Below are positions 43,554 to 53,113 of a stretch of 64,000 bases of DNA, piece after piece. The notes below the pieces were generated by a model, which saw nothing but the letters and a program-made list of their open reading frames with translations, was not told the DNA's origin and searched no databases. The position numbers were made by a program, and so were the translations under genes. The DNA is from Paraburkholderia gardini. Lineage in GTDB: Bacteria; Pseudomonadota; Gammaproteobacteria; Burkholderiales; Burkholderiaceae. Position 1 is the first letter of the stretch, and the number at the start of each line of letters is the position of its first letter. The stretch lies in the NCBI RefSeq assembly GCF_907164575.1, contig NZ_CAJQYY010000026.1, positions 1-64,000 on the forward strand, in the 5' to 3' direction.

Positions 43554-43609
43554 GGGTTGTTGATCGTCCTGACGTCTAATCCCTGCTGTGTTATCCAGCT
43601 ACTGCACAA

Positions 43610-44617
43610 TCAACCCGATCGGGCAATAAAGCGCCGGTCGCGCATCGCGCGCCAGCGTGCGACCAGATTTGGAATAAGCACCGATGCGAGCAACAGCACG
43701 CCTGTGACGATCGTCAGCGTTTCGCTGGATACATCGTCGAGCGTCAACGCATTCTTCAGCACGCCGACAATCAGCAGCGATAGCAGCACGCCGTACATCG
43801 AGCCGCGCCCGCCAAAAATGCTCACGCCGCCAAACAGCACCGCTGCGATCACCGACAGTTCGAAACCTTCGCCGTTATCGCCGCGTGCGCTCGTAAAACG
43901 CAGCGTGTACACAATGCCCGCAAGCGCGCTAAGCACACCCGACGTCACGAACAGACGCAGGCGGATCCTCGCCACATCGATGCCAGAAAACGAGGCCGCC
44001 GTGGAATTTGCGCCGATCGCGTAAAGGCTGCGCCCAAAGGCCGTTGCCTGCAGCAACACGGTAAAGACCACGGCGCAGACAATCACGATCAAAAACGGCA
44101 GTGGAATAAAGCTCGACCACAGCGTGTTCATGCCGAACGCCGTATACGCAGCGGGAAAATCGGCCACCGCCTGGTCTCCGAGCAGCACATACGCAAGACC
44201 GCGAAACAGCGCGAGCGTGCCGATCGTCACCGCAAGCGAAGGCAGATTCAGCTTCACGATCACAAGACCGTTAAGCAGACCGGCCAGCGCGCCGAACACC
44301 AGCACCAGCACGATGACGACCGGCATCGGCAATCCCATGTGCCAGAGTACGCCCATCAGCGCGCTCGATGCGCCGAGCACCGAGGCCACGGAAAGATCGA
44401 TTTCCGCCGCCACGATGATGAGCGTCATAGGCAGCGCCATCAGCGCGATTTCGGTGAGATCGGCGAGCACGTTGCCCAGATTGCCCGCGCTCAGGAATAC
44501 CGGCGACAGCACGCGCCCAAGAATCAAGGCCAGAATCAATACGACGACAAGCAGCGCTTCCCATTGCAGGGGCGTTTCGCGCCGGCGGGTCAGCAAGGCG
44601 GAATCGGGTTTAGCCAT
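43610..44617 (-). CDS. rhaQ: Sugar ABC transporter permease (RhaQ-like)
   Basis: The 335-residue BPD_transp_2 family permease has eight to ten membrane helices. EIALMALPMTLIIVAAEIDL and SVASVLGASSALMG are the family motif region, with AVLFGGVSIFGGRGSMYGVL near the C-terminus. The start overlaps the end of the preceding permease by 8 bases and has GAGGAAACG upstream, so translation is coupled. The pair of permeases would form the heterodimeric channel. Confidence 0.88.
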   Translation of the reverse strand: MAKPDSALLTRRRETPLQWEALLVVVLILALILGRVLSPVFLSAGNLGNVLADLTEIALMALPMTLIIVAAEIDLSVASVLGASSALMGVLWHMGLPMPVVIVLVLVFGALAGLLNGLVIVKLNLPSLAVTIGTLALFRGLAYVLLGDQAVADFPAAYTAFGMNTLWSSFIPLPFLIVIVCAVVFTVLLQATAFGRSLYAIGANSTAASFSGIDVARIRLRLFVTSGVLSALAGIVYTLRFTSARGDNGEGFELSVIAAVLFGGVSIFGGRGSMYGVLLSLLIVGVLKNALTLDDVSSETLTIVTGVLLLASVLIPNLVARWRAMRDRRFIARSG

Positions 44618-45674
44618 GATCGCGTTTCCTCATCATGCGTTTGGCGACAGAGCGTGCGAGCAGCGTATCGGCGGCAATCGCAACGACGATCAGCGCGCCT
44701 TCGATGGCTTGCTCCCAGAACGGCGACACATGCAGAACAACGAGCGCGATGCTGATCACCCCCAGCACCAGCGCGCCAAGCGTTGCACCGAGAATGGTTC
44801 CGACGCCGCCCGTGATCGCCACACTGCCCACTACCGCTGCCGCCACGACCTGCAATTCGATGCCCTTGGCCGTGCTTGCATCGACGGTACCGAACCGCGC
44901 AAGCCACAGCGCGCCGGACAAACCCGCAATCGCACCGCTGATCAGGAAACCCCTTATTACACACCGCTCGACGCTGACGCCGGCAAGCCGCGCGGCCTCC
45001 GGATTCGAGCCGACCGCATAGTGCTCGCGGCCGCCGCGAAACTGCTTCAGGTAGACCGACAGACCGACCAGCACGACAGCGGCAATCAGCGCAAGCGACG
45101 GCACGCCGAACACTTCCCCCGTCGCAAGCCGCGAGAACGATTCGGGCAGGCTGGTTGCATTGATCTGTCCGCCATGTACCCACGCGTAATCGGCGCCGCG
45201 AAAGATGTAGAGCGTCGAGAGCGTTGCCACGAGTGAAGGCACCCGGCCTACCGCCACGAGCAGCGCGTTGATGCCGCCCGCGATGAGACCGATCGCGAGC
45301 CCCGCGGCCAGCGCGACGATCACAGGCATGTGCGGAAACGCGACGAAGAGACTGCCCACCGCATAGGCACTCACGCCCACCGTCGACCCCACCGAGAGAT
45401 CGATGTGCCGCATCAGGATCACGACGGTCATGCCCGCCGTCAGCAAGCTGACGATCGACACGTTCAGCAGGACGTCACGCAGATTCTGCAGATTGAGGAA
45501 CTGGGGCTTTGCGAGTGCGGTGCCCACCACCAGCAGGATCAGCACGACAAATAGCGTCGTCTCGCGACTCTTCGCGATCGTGCCGATCAGGCCGCCGGCG
45601 CCGGGTGTCCGATGTTTCGCCTCAGTGGATTGCATGGGCGCCGCGTGCGTATGGGTTGTCGAATGGCGCATCAT
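44610..45674 (-). CDS. rhaP: Sugar ABC transporter permease (RhaP-like)
   Basis: The 354 residues are of the same BPD_transp_2 family as the next gene: LTAGMTVVILMRHIDLSVGS, VAAAVVGSVAITGGVGTILG. The N-terminal 30 residues are polar and cytoplasmic. Its ATG overlaps the stop of the ATPase gene (ATGA), and its stop overlaps the next permease, which makes the operon tightly coupled. Confidence 0.88.
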   Translation of the reverse strand: MMRHSTTHTHAAPMQSTEAKHRTPGAGGLIGTIAKSRETTLFVVLILLVVGTALAKPQFLNLQNLRDVLLNVSIVSLLTAGMTVVILMRHIDLSVGSTVGVSAYAVGSLFVAFPHMPVIVALAAGLAIGLIAGGINALLVAVGRVPSLVATLSTLYIFRGADYAWVHGGQINATSLPESFSRLATGEVFGVPSLALIAAVVLVGLSVYLKQFRGGREHYAVGSNPEAARLAGVSVERCVIRGFLISGAIAGLSGALWLARFGTVDASTAKGIELQVVAAAVVGSVAITGGVGTILGATLGALVLGVISIALVVLHVSPFWEQAIEGALIVVAIAADTLLARSVAKRMMRKRDHG

Positions 45675-47200
45675 GCCGCGTGCCCCAGGTTCACGGTGGA
45701 CTGGCCCAGCGCCGCGCCCATGATCCGTTCCTCGCTCGCCTCAGCGCGCGAGATGTCGGCGCTGATGCGCCCTTCGTGCATCACGAGCACGCGGTCGGCC
45801 ATGCCGAGCACCTCTGGCAGTTCGCTGGAAATCATCAGTACCGCCATGCCGTCGCGCACCAGTTCTGCCAGCGCGCCATACACTTCTGCCTTAGCGCCGA
45901 CGTCAATACCGCGGGTCGGCTCGTCGATGATCAACACCTTCGGATTCGTCGCGAGCCATTTCCCGAGCACCACTTTCTGCTGGTTGCCGCCCGAGAGCGT
46001 GCCGACCGGCGCGGACGGATCACCCGCCTTCAGATGCAGCCGCATGCCCCACTGCGTGGCAAGTGTACGTTCGCTCTTCGCGGAAATAAGACCGTGCCTG
46101 ACGAGCCGGTTGAGTACGGTCATCGACGCGTTACGTGCAATGCTCAGTTCGAGCGCGAGGCCCTGCTGCCTGCGATCTTCCGGCACGAGCGCAAGGCCCG
46201 CCAGCACGGCCGCCGCAGGGCGGCCTGCCTTGAGCGGCTTGCCTGCGATATGGATTTCTCCGGCATCGAACGGATCGATACCGAAGATCGCGCGCGCCAC
46301 TTCGCTTCGCCCGGCACCGACAAGTCCGGCCAGCGCAACGATTTCCCCTGCGCGCACCTCGAACGAGACATCCTTGAAGACACCCGCACGCGTCAGACCG
46401 CGCACCGACAGCCGCACTTCGCCTGGCTTCACGTCCGCCTTCGGGTAGAAACTTTCCAGATCCCGGCCCACCATCTTCGCGACGATCGAAGCGGTGTCCA
46501 GTTCCGAAGTGGGCGCATCGAACACCTTCGCACCGTCGCGCATGATCGTCACGTGCTGCGTCAACGCGAAAACCTCGTCCAGCCGGTGGGTGATGAAGAG
46601 AATCGCGACGTCGCGCTCACGCAGATGCCGCACGATCGTAAAGAGCCGCTCGACTTCCGGCAACGACAACGCCGCCGTGGGTTCATCCATGATCAGCACG
46701 TTTGCGTTCAACGACAGCGCCTTGGCAATTTCAATGACCTGCTGGTCGGCAATCGACAGTCCGCGCACCAGTTGATCGGCGCGCAGATCCACACCCAGCG
46801 ACGCGAGCAGATCGCGCACTTCGCGATACATCGCATCGTATTGAATGCGACCGACGCGGTCCACCGGCTGGCGACCCATGAAAATATTCTCGGCGATCGA
46901 AAGATCGAAGAACAGTGTCGGTTCCTGATAGATCACCGCGAGGCCCGCATCGCGTGCTTCGGCGGGTGTCGCGAACTGACGCGGAACACCGTCCACCAGC
47001 AGTTCGCCTGAATCCGGTCGATGGACACCAGCCAGAATCTTGACGAGCGTCGACTTGCCCGCGCCGTTTTCGCCGAGCAGCGCGTGCACTTCGCCAGGCC
47101 AGAGCGCGAGCCCGGCATCGGAAAGCGCCCGCACACGGCCGAATGATTTGGTCGCATGCTTCAATTCAAGCCGCGGTACGCCGGAAGGTTGTTGCTGCAC
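45671..47200 (-). CDS. rhaT: Sugar ABC transporter ATP-binding protein (RhaT-like, tandem ABC)
   Basis: The 509 residues hold two ABC domains. The first has Walker A GENGAGKST (about 43-51), signature LSIADQQ and Walker B VLIMDEPTAAL. The second has a degenerate Walker A (GLVGAGRSE), signature LSGGNQQKVV and Walker B VLIIDEPTRGID. This asymmetry is normal for monosaccharide importers. GTG 47200 is used with GGAGGAGACAC ahead. It energises the RhaP/RhaQ channel. Confidence 0.92.
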   Translation of the reverse strand: MQQQPSGVPRLELKHATKSFGRVRALSDAGLALWPGEVHALLGENGAGKSTLVKILAGVHRPDSGELLVDGVPRQFATPAEARDAGLAVIYQEPTLFFDLSIAENIFMGRQPVDRVGRIQYDAMYREVRDLLASLGVDLRADQLVRGLSIADQQVIEIAKALSLNANVLIMDEPTAALSLPEVERLFTIVRHLRERDVAILFITHRLDEVFALTQHVTIMRDGAKVFDAPTSELDTASIVAKMVGRDLESFYPKADVKPGEVRLSVRGLTRAGVFKDVSFEVRAGEIVALAGLVGAGRSEVARAIFGIDPFDAGEIHIAGKPLKAGRPAAAVLAGLALVPEDRRQQGLALELSIARNASMTVLNRLVRHGLISAKSERTLATQWGMRLHLKAGDPSAPVGTLSGGNQQKVVLGKWLATNPKVLIIDEPTRGIDVGAKAEVYGALAELVRDGMAVLMISSELPEVLGMADRVLVMHEGRISADISRAEASEERIMGAALGQSTVNLGHAA

Positions 47201-47264
47201 TGCGTGTCTCCTCCATCTGGCGACGCTGGTTTAGCGTCGCGATAATTCCGTTCAGGCAATCGCG

Positions 47265-48158
47265 CTAGATGCGGTAGACGCGTTCAGCGTTACGCCTGAA
47301 AAGCGCATCTTTCTCTTCCATGCTGGCGCCTTCCACGATCGCGGCATACGCGTTCCACAAATCCGTATAGGAACCGAACAGCCGGTCGACCGGAAAGTTG
47401 GATGCGAACATCGCGCGCGAAGTCCCGAACGCGTCGATCGTTTCGAGCACGTAAGGACGCAGGCTTTCAACCGTCCAGCGATGATCGAACATCGCAAGAC
47501 CGCTGATCTTGACCGCTACGTTCCCGCACGTGGCGAGCAGACGCATGCCATCACGCCACGCACGAAAACCCTCGACACTGCCGCGGTCCACGAACATGCC
47601 CGCATGATTGATGATGAACTGCGTGTCCGGATGCGCGTGCGCGAGCGCCACGGCTTCCGTCATCTGCGACGGATAGATCTGCAGGTCGAACGACATGCCG
47701 TGATGTCGCAGCAGCGAAAAATTCTCCTGCCAGAGCGGATCGCGCATCAGATGCCGGCCGATATAGTCATAGAGCGGCTTTTCATGAACGTTGAGAATCT
47801 GCCGCACGCCACGGGTGTTCGCGAACGCCGCGTGGCCTTCGAGTACCTGCGCGGCGTTCAACGCGGACAGGTCCACTGCCGCGACAATGCCCTGCGGCAT
47901 GCCGCGTGAGCCGCCTGCATCTGCAACCGCCTGCAGCCAGCGCGTCTCTTCGACCGGATCAGCCGGATCGTGATTCGCCTCGACGTGCACGACCTTTAGC
48001 ACTTCGATATCGCGCGCATCCGCGTGCAGGTCTTCGACCAGATAATCGTGTTTCAGCTCACGTGCATCGCCGACAAACGACACGCCCGGGTTGGCAAGCC
48101 ACGGGTAATGATGCGTTTTCAGGTCCCACAGATGAATGTGCGGGTCGACCACTTGCAT
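47265..48158 (-). CDS. Amidohydrolase-2 family lactonase (probable L-rhamnono-1,4-lactonase)
   Basis: The 297-residue TIM-barrel metallohydrolase has the N-terminal HxH motif in VDPHIHLWDL, then VVHVEANHDP, FIINHAGMFVDRGS (metal-ligand histidine) and AMFASNFPVDRLFGSY (ligand aspartate). The family (COG3618) includes sugar-lactone hydrolases. It sits between the mutarotase and the ABC transporter genes; with a rhamnose dehydrogenase nearby, hydrolysis of L-rhamnono-lactone to L-rhamnonate is the natural role. GGAGGG precedes ATG 48158. Confidence 0.85.
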   Translation of the reverse strand: MQVVDPHIHLWDLKTHHYPWLANPGVSFVGDARELKHDYLVEDLHADARDIEVLKVVHVEANHDPADPVEETRWLQAVADAGGSRGMPQGIVAAVDLSALNAAQVLEGHAAFANTRGVRQILNVHEKPLYDYIGRHLMRDPLWQENFSLLRHHGMSFDLQIYPSQMTEAVALAHAHPDTQFIINHAGMFVDRGSVEGFRAWRDGMRLLATCGNVAVKISGLAMFDHRWTVESLRPYVLETIDAFGTSRAMFASNFPVDRLFGSYTDLWNAYAAIVEGASMEEKDALFRRNAERVYRI

Positions 48159-48194
48159 GGGACACCCTCCGCCCGTTGAAGGTTTAAAGGTCGT

Positions 48195-48509
48195 TCAGGG
48201 AAGATGAAACACCGGCACGAGGGGTTGCTGCAATGGCGAGTGATCGGGCGCCGTCTGCATGATGTCCGCCATGTGATCCCACCATTTGCGCATGATCTCA
48301 AGTGCAGGCAACTGGTCCATCGTGTGATCCGCGGGACGGCTGAGCACAGCGAACAGATGATGCGTCTCTTCATCGAGGAAGATCCGGTAGTCGCGCACAC
48401 CTGCGTTGTGCAGTGCGTCAACAAGCTCCGGCCAGATCTCCCGGTGCCTGCGCTCATATTCTTCGCGCATGCCGGGGTTGAGCATCATCCGGAAAGCCAC
48501 TGTCTCCAT
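48195..48509 (-). CDS. rhaM: L-rhamnose mutarotase
   Basis: The 104-residue protein matches the RhaM/YiiL family: AFRMMLNPGMREEYERRHRE, IWPELVDALHNAGVRDYRIF, HHLFAVLSRP, and the C-terminal KWWDHMADIMQTAPDHSP with the conserved Trp-Trp. It interconverts alpha and beta L-rhamnose so that the dehydrogenase receives the right anomer. GAGGGA precedes ATG 48509. It is first in the leftward operon with the lactonase and ABC transporter. Confidence 0.92.
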   Translation of the reverse strand: METVAFRMMLNPGMREEYERRHREIWPELVDALHNAGVRDYRIFLDEETHHLFAVLSRPADHTMDQLPALEIMRKWWDHMADIMQTAPDHSPLQQPLVPVFHLP

Positions 48510-48590
48510 TCCCTCGCGTCTCCAGTTGTGTTCCGCGCTTTCCCGGGCGAAGCGTCTGGAACGACTATAATTCCGGCGTCGATAGCATCT

Positions 48591-48609
48591 CAATCCGAAG
48601 TTGGGATTG
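48591..48609. promoter_or_regulatory. Dyad in rhaM / lysR divergent promoter
   Basis: CAATCC (48591-48596) and GGATTG (48604-48609) are exact inverted copies with a seven-base spacer, located 31 bases before the LysR ATG and 82 before rhaM. This fits a LysR-type recognition site controlling both directions. Confidence 0.6.
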
Positions 48610-48639
48610 GGCGATACTGAAACCGAATCGCACAGGTCC

Positions 48640-49626
48640 ATGAACCACAACGCTTCCACGGTCGCCCTCGTCAACAGGCTTAAGTTCAAACACCTTGCGC
48701 TTCTCGTTGCGCTCGACGACGCGCGTAACGTCCATCAGGCCGCCGAAGCCATCAACGTCGCGCAGCCGAGTGCGAGCCGTATGCTTGGCGACATCGAGGA
48801 AGCGTTCGGCTTCCTGCTCTTCGAGCGCAACGCCCGCGGCATGCAACCGACGCCGCTCGGTGTCGTCACGCTTGCCTACGCGCGCCGCGCGCTTGCCGAA
48901 CTCATCCGCTTCGCCGAAGATCTCGACGTCAAGCGCAAAGGCGGTCACGGCCAGCTGACTGTCGGCGCGATCATGGGTGCGGCGCCCGACCTGCTTGCGA
49001 TGGCCGTCTCCGCGCTCAAGACCGAACGGCCGCTGCTCAACATACGCATACTCGGCGAAACCAGCGACCAGGTCGTGCAGTTGCTGCATCGGCGCGAAAT
49101 CGATCTTGCGCTTGGGCGGCTGACGAGTCCCTTGCAACACAACGACTTCAACTTCGAACTGCTCGCCCGCGAACCGCTGCTGCTCGTCGTTCGCAGCGCG
49201 CATCCGCTTGCCGGCTGCAAATCGGTCACGCTTCGCGAGCTGATCGACTGGCCCTGGGTCGCGCAACCGGTTTCGAGCCCTGCCCGCGTGCTCTTTGAAG
49301 AAGAGCTCGCGCGCGCCGGGCTCGCGACGCCCGTGAACCTGACCGAATGCGCGTCGATCTTCGCGACGCTCCAGCTGCTGGAAAACTACGACGCCGTTGC
49401 GATGCTGCCGGAATCCGTCGTGCGCGATCACGTGCGCGGCAAACTGCTCGTCGCGCTGCCCGTTGAAATCGGCAAAAGCCTGCCAGGCTTCGGCATTCTC
49501 ACCCGCAAGGGTGAACCGCTTGCCGAACCGGCGGAGCATTTTGTCGATCTGCTGCGCGGCGTTTCAACGTCGCTTGCGCGCGAGGATGAGGACGCTCACG
49601 ACAACGCACCGCAACCGGCGCATTGA
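48640..49626 (+). CDS. LysR-family transcriptional regulator of the rhamnose locus
   Basis: The 328 residues have an N-terminal HTH (about 15-75: LVALDDARNVHQAAEAINVA, QPSASRMLGDIEEAFGFLLF) and an inducer-binding domain. ATG 48640 has AGG just upstream. The gene diverges from rhaM and converges on the L-rhamnose dehydrogenase gene with a 3-base gap, so it sits in the middle of the locus. The inducer could be L-rhamnose or a pathway intermediate. Confidence 0.88.
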   Translation: MNHNASTVALVNRLKFKHLALLVALDDARNVHQAAEAINVAQPSASRMLGDIEEAFGFLLFERNARGMQPTPLGVVTLAYARRALAELIRFAEDLDVKRKGGHGQLTVGAIMGAAPDLLAMAVSALKTERPLLNIRILGETSDQVVQLLHRREIDLALGRLTSPLQHNDFNFELLAREPLLLVVRSAHPLAGCKSVTLRELIDWPWVAQPVSSPARVLFEEELARAGLATPVNLTECASIFATLQLLENYDAVAMLPESVVRDHVRGKLLVALPVEIGKSLPGFGILTRKGEPLAEPAEHFVDLLRGVSTSLAREDEDAHDNAPQPAH

Positions 49627-49629
49627 TAT

Positions 49630-50412
49630 TCATTGCAGGTTGACGAACAGGCCACCGTCCACGAGCAACGCGGCGCCTGTCACATAACGGGCACGATCGG
49701 AAGCCAGAAAAACGACGCAGTCCGCGACATCCTCCGGCCGCCCCAGTCTGCCAAGCGGAATGCGTTTTTCGAAGTACGCCTTTTTGGTTTCGTCGGCGAG
49801 GTCTTCCGCGTTCAGGTCAGTGGCGATCGTGCCCGGCATCACCGAATTGCAGCGGATACCGTAAGGTCCCAACGCGATCGCGCATGACTGCATCAACGAA
49901 TGCACGCCCGCCTTGGTCGGCGTGTAATGCGTCTGCATGCCGCCGCCTACCAGCGCGCTGATCGAACTGGTCGCCACAATCGCGCCGCCCGTGCCCTGCT
50001 CTTTCATTTGCCGCGCCGCCGCCTGCGTGACATAGAACGCGCCGTTCAGGTTCACGCCGACAGTCGCTTCGAGCACCGCTGCGGGCATGTCGAGAAACGC
50101 GTGGAACGGGCAGATGCCTGCGTTGCTCGCGAGAACGTCGACCTTGCCGAACGCATCGACAGTGCGGCGCACGAGTTCCGTGCCGGTTTCCGCCAGCGCG
50201 ACGTTGCCCTCGACCGCGATCACGCGACGCCCCAGGGCCTCGATTTTGCCGACCACTTCCTCGACCGCCGAACGGCGTCCATACGACGCGTCGTTATCGC
50301 CCCAGAAGTTGATCGCCACATCGGCGCCTTCAGTTGCACACGCAACGGCAATCGCGCGGCCAATGCCACGCGAGCCACCTGTGACGATCACTACCTTGTC
50401 CTTGAGCAGCAC
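49630..50412 (-). CDS. L-rhamnose 1-dehydrogenase (SDR family)
   Basis: In the 260 residues, the cofactor motif is VTGGSRGIGRAIA, the active site is SSISALVGG with YTPTKAG, and the C-terminus reads ARYVTGAALLVDGGLFVNLQ. NAGICPFHAFLDMP and TPTKAGVHSLMQSCAIALGP closely resemble the characterised Azotobacter L-rhamnose dehydrogenase as I remember it. It oxidises L-rhamnose to L-rhamnono-1,4-lactone with NAD(P)+. GTG 50412 follows GGAGGAAAAGCA. It is last of the leftward group 53866-49630. Confidence 0.9.
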   Translation of the reverse strand: MLLKDKVVIVTGGSRGIGRAIAVACATEGADVAINFWGDNDASYGRRSAVEEVVGKIEALGRRVIAVEGNVALAETGTELVRRTVDAFGKVDVLASNAGICPFHAFLDMPAAVLEATVGVNLNGAFYVTQAAARQMKEQGTGGAIVATSSISALVGGGMQTHYTPTKAGVHSLMQSCAIALGPYGIRCNSVMPGTIATDLNAEDLADETKKAYFEKRIPLGRLGRPEDVADCVVFLASDRARYVTGAALLVDGGLFVNLQ

Positions 50413-50461
50413 TGCTTTTCCTCCACTTTCTGGCTATAAACGATCGACGCGTTCAATGCAC

Positions 50462-51640
50462 TCAGTGCGTATAAGGCCGCGCCAACGCGCATTCAGGATT
50501 CAGGCGCACGCCAAAGCCCGGCGTTTCGGGTACTTTCATGCGACCGTTCACGGGCACCGGTTCGTCCAGCAGCAACGGCGTAAACATCGGCACGACCTGA
50601 TCCGCTTTCGGCGCCATCATCAGGAATTCCGCAAACGGCGAGTTATGGCGCGTTACGACAAAGTGATAGCTGTACACCGACGAACCGTGCGGCACGACCA
50701 TCACATTGTGTGCATCGGCAAGCGCTGAAATCTTGACCAGTTCCGTCATGCCGCCGCACCAGCCTACGTCCGGCTGGATCAGATCGCAGCACTGCATCTC
50801 CAGCAACATGCGAAAACCCCAGCGCGTCGCTTCGTGTTCGCCTGTCGACACCATCATGCCGCGCGGCACGTTGCGGCGCAGTTCGGCGTAACCCCAGTAG
50901 TCATCCGGCGGCAAACACTCTTCGAGCCATTTCAGACCGTATTCCCCCGCGGCCTGCGCGAGACGTGTCGCATAGGGCACGTCGAGGCTCATCCAGCAAT
51001 CGAACATCAGCCAGAAATCGTCACCGACTTTCGAACGCATGTCGGCCAGCTTCGCGATGTTCTTCTTGAGCCCTTCCTCGCCTTCCGCGGGACCGTGCTG
51101 CAGCGGCATCTTTCCACCGATAAAGCCCATCTGCTTCGCGAGGTCGGGACGTGCGCCCGTCGCGTAGAACACGAGTTCGTCGCGCACCGGTCCGCCCAAT
51201 AACTGGTACACCGGCTCCTTGCGCACCTTGGCAAGCAGATCCCACAACGCGAGATCGACACCGGAAATCGTATTCAGCACGACGCCTTTGCGTCCGTAAT
51301 AGAGCGTGGCGAAATACATCTGGTCCCACATCTTCTCGATGTCGGTAACGAGCTGCCCTTCCAGAAAGCGCGCAAGATGCTTTTCGACGATGAACGCGCC
51401 GATCTCGCCGCCCGTCGTTACCGCGAAGCCGACCGTGCCGTCGCTCGCCTCGATTTCGACGACAAGCGTACCCAGCACGTTGATCCCGAACGACTGGCGG
51501 CTCTGCCGGTATTCCGGGTAACGCGCCATGGGCGTCGAGATGTGATCGTCGATCCAGTGGCCGTCGGCCTGATCGTGATAGTCGGCGCCGCCGCCGCGAA
51601 CGATGAAGGCACGCACGTGCCGGATGGTGGGCATGGCCAT
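50462..51640 (-). CDS. rhmD: L-rhamnonate dehydratase
   Basis: The 392-residue enolase-superfamily enzyme converts L-rhamnonate to 2-keto-3-deoxy-L-rhamnonate. It shows GGGADYHDQADGHWIDDHIS, RQSFGINVLGTLVVEIEA, DFWLMFDCWMSLDV (metal aspartate), KWLEECLPPDD, SGEH-like STGEHEATRW, IQPDVGWCGGMTEL and VPHGSSVYSYHFVV (general histidine), all as in E. coli RhmD. It follows the MFS permease gene and precedes the dehydrogenase gene on the same strand. Confidence 0.95.
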   Translation of the reverse strand: MAMPTIRHVRAFIVRGGGADYHDQADGHWIDDHISTPMARYPEYRQSRQSFGINVLGTLVVEIEASDGTVGFAVTTGGEIGAFIVEKHLARFLEGQLVTDIEKMWDQMYFATLYYGRKGVVLNTISGVDLALWDLLAKVRKEPVYQLLGGPVRDELVFYATGARPDLAKQMGFIGGKMPLQHGPAEGEEGLKKNIAKLADMRSKVGDDFWLMFDCWMSLDVPYATRLAQAAGEYGLKWLEECLPPDDYWGYAELRRNVPRGMMVSTGEHEATRWGFRMLLEMQCCDLIQPDVGWCGGMTELVKISALADAHNVMVVPHGSSVYSYHFVVTRHNSPFAEFLMMAPKADQVVPMFTPLLLDEPVPVNGRMKVPETPGFGVRLNPECALARPYTH

Positions 51641-51706
51641 GAGGATGGGCTCCGTAGTGTCCGTATTGAAGTGCCGCCTGGCGCGCCGATTCGCGCCGGG
51701 CCTGCG

Positions 51707-53029
51707 TTAGCGGGAGTGATGAACCGGGTGATGAAAGAGCGAGGCCGAACTGTCTTTTCCGCGGCGAAACAGCGTCGCGATCAGAAGCGCCGCGAGCACG
51801 CTGGCCGCACCGAGTACGATCAGCCCTGCCTGCGTCGACGGAAACGCCAGATCGGCCTGCGTGCGCAGGGTCGGCGCGATAAAACCGCCGATGCTGCCCA
51901 GCGAATTGATCAGTGCGATGCCGCCCGCAGCGGCCGCGCCTGTCAGATAACGTGTCGGAAAGGTCCAGAAAAGCGGCTGCGCGGCGATAAAGCCACTTGC
52001 AGCGCAGCACAATGCAACGAGCGCAAGCACCGGGCTATGCAGCAATCCGGACAGACCGATGCCGCAACCCGCGATCACGAGCAACAGCACAGCCCAGCGA
52101 CGATGCCCGCCGGTGCGATCCGCGCGGCGCGGCACATACCACGTAACCGCGACCGCACAGAGCCAGGGCAATGCCATTACAAGCCCGACACGCAGCCCCA
52201 CTTTCGTGCCGAGCAACGCAGCGACCTGTTGTGGCAGATAGAAAATCACGCCGTACACGCTGGTCTGGATTAGCAGATAGATCAACGAAAGCGCCAGCAC
52301 ACGGCGATCGCAAAGCGCGGCAAGCACGTTGCGCGGGCCATGTGCGGCGGCTTCACGAGCGTCTTCATCAAGTGCCGCTGCAAGCAGGCTGCGCTGCTGG
52401 TCGTCGAGCCACGCGGCTTCCGCGGGCCGGTTGTCGAGATACCAGAACGCCCACACGCCGACCGCCGAAGCGAGGACGCCTTCGATCAGAAAGAGCCATT
52501 GCCAGCCCGCGAGACCGAACGCGCCATGCAGATCGAGCAGCAGGCCCGACAACGGGCTGCCGAAAATAAACGCAAGCGGTGCGCCGAAATAGAACACGCC
52601 AACCGCACGCGCACGCGCCGATTGGGGGAACCAGTGCGTGAGGTAATAGATGATGCCCGGAAAGAAGCCCGCCTCGGCGACGCCAAGCAGGAAACGCAGC
52701 GTGTAGAACGCAAACGGCGTGTGCACCATCGACATGCACGCGGAGACGATGCCCCATGTAACCATGATGCGGCACATCCACAGGCGCGCGCCGACGCGAT
52801 GCAGGAGCAGGTTGCTCGGCACTTCAAAAAGCGCATAGCCCACGAAGAACACGCCGGCACCAAACGCAAACGCAGCATCGGAAAGTCCCGTGTCGTGCTG
52901 CAACGCCTTTTGTGCAAAGCCGATGTTCGCGCGATCGAGGAAAGCCAGCACGTACATCAGCAGCAGGAACGGCAAGAGCCGCCGCATGACCTTGCCGATG
53001 ACTGCCTCGGTCGAGGAAATCGTGTTCAT
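51707..53029 (-). CDS. MFS transporter, ACS family (sugar-acid permease)
   Basis: The 440 residues with twelve TM segments carry the ACS-family signatures LAFLDRANIGFAQKAL, GYALFEVPSNLLLHRVGARL and FLLGVAEAGFFPGIIYYLTH. Members take up organic acids, including sugar acids such as L-rhamnonate. Between the keto-deoxy-rhamnonate dehydrogenase and rhmD genes, direct L-rhamnonate uptake is likely, giving the cell a second entry to the pathway beside the ABC rhamnose importer. AGGAGACACG precedes ATG 53029. Confidence 0.9.
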   Translation of the reverse strand: MNTISSTEAVIGKVMRRLLPFLLLMYVLAFLDRANIGFAQKALQHDTGLSDAAFAFGAGVFFVGYALFEVPSNLLLHRVGARLWMCRIMVTWGIVSACMSMVHTPFAFYTLRFLLGVAEAGFFPGIIYYLTHWFPQSARARAVGVFYFGAPLAFIFGSPLSGLLLDLHGAFGLAGWQWLFLIEGVLASAVGVWAFWYLDNRPAEAAWLDDQQRSLLAAALDEDAREAAAHGPRNVLAALCDRRVLALSLIYLLIQTSVYGVIFYLPQQVAALLGTKVGLRVGLVMALPWLCAVAVTWYVPRRADRTGGHRRWAVLLLVIAGCGIGLSGLLHSPVLALVALCCAASGFIAAQPLFWTFPTRYLTGAAAAGGIALINSLGSIGGFIAPTLRTQADLAFPSTQAGLIVLGAASVLAALLIATLFRRGKDSSASLFHHPVHHSR

Positions 53030-53113
53030 CGTGTCTCCTGATTCGTCCAGCTTCGTGGCCGGCTCATCTGGCGTCTTCTGGTGTGCAGCCTGACGACCCG
53101 GTTCAGACGCGCA

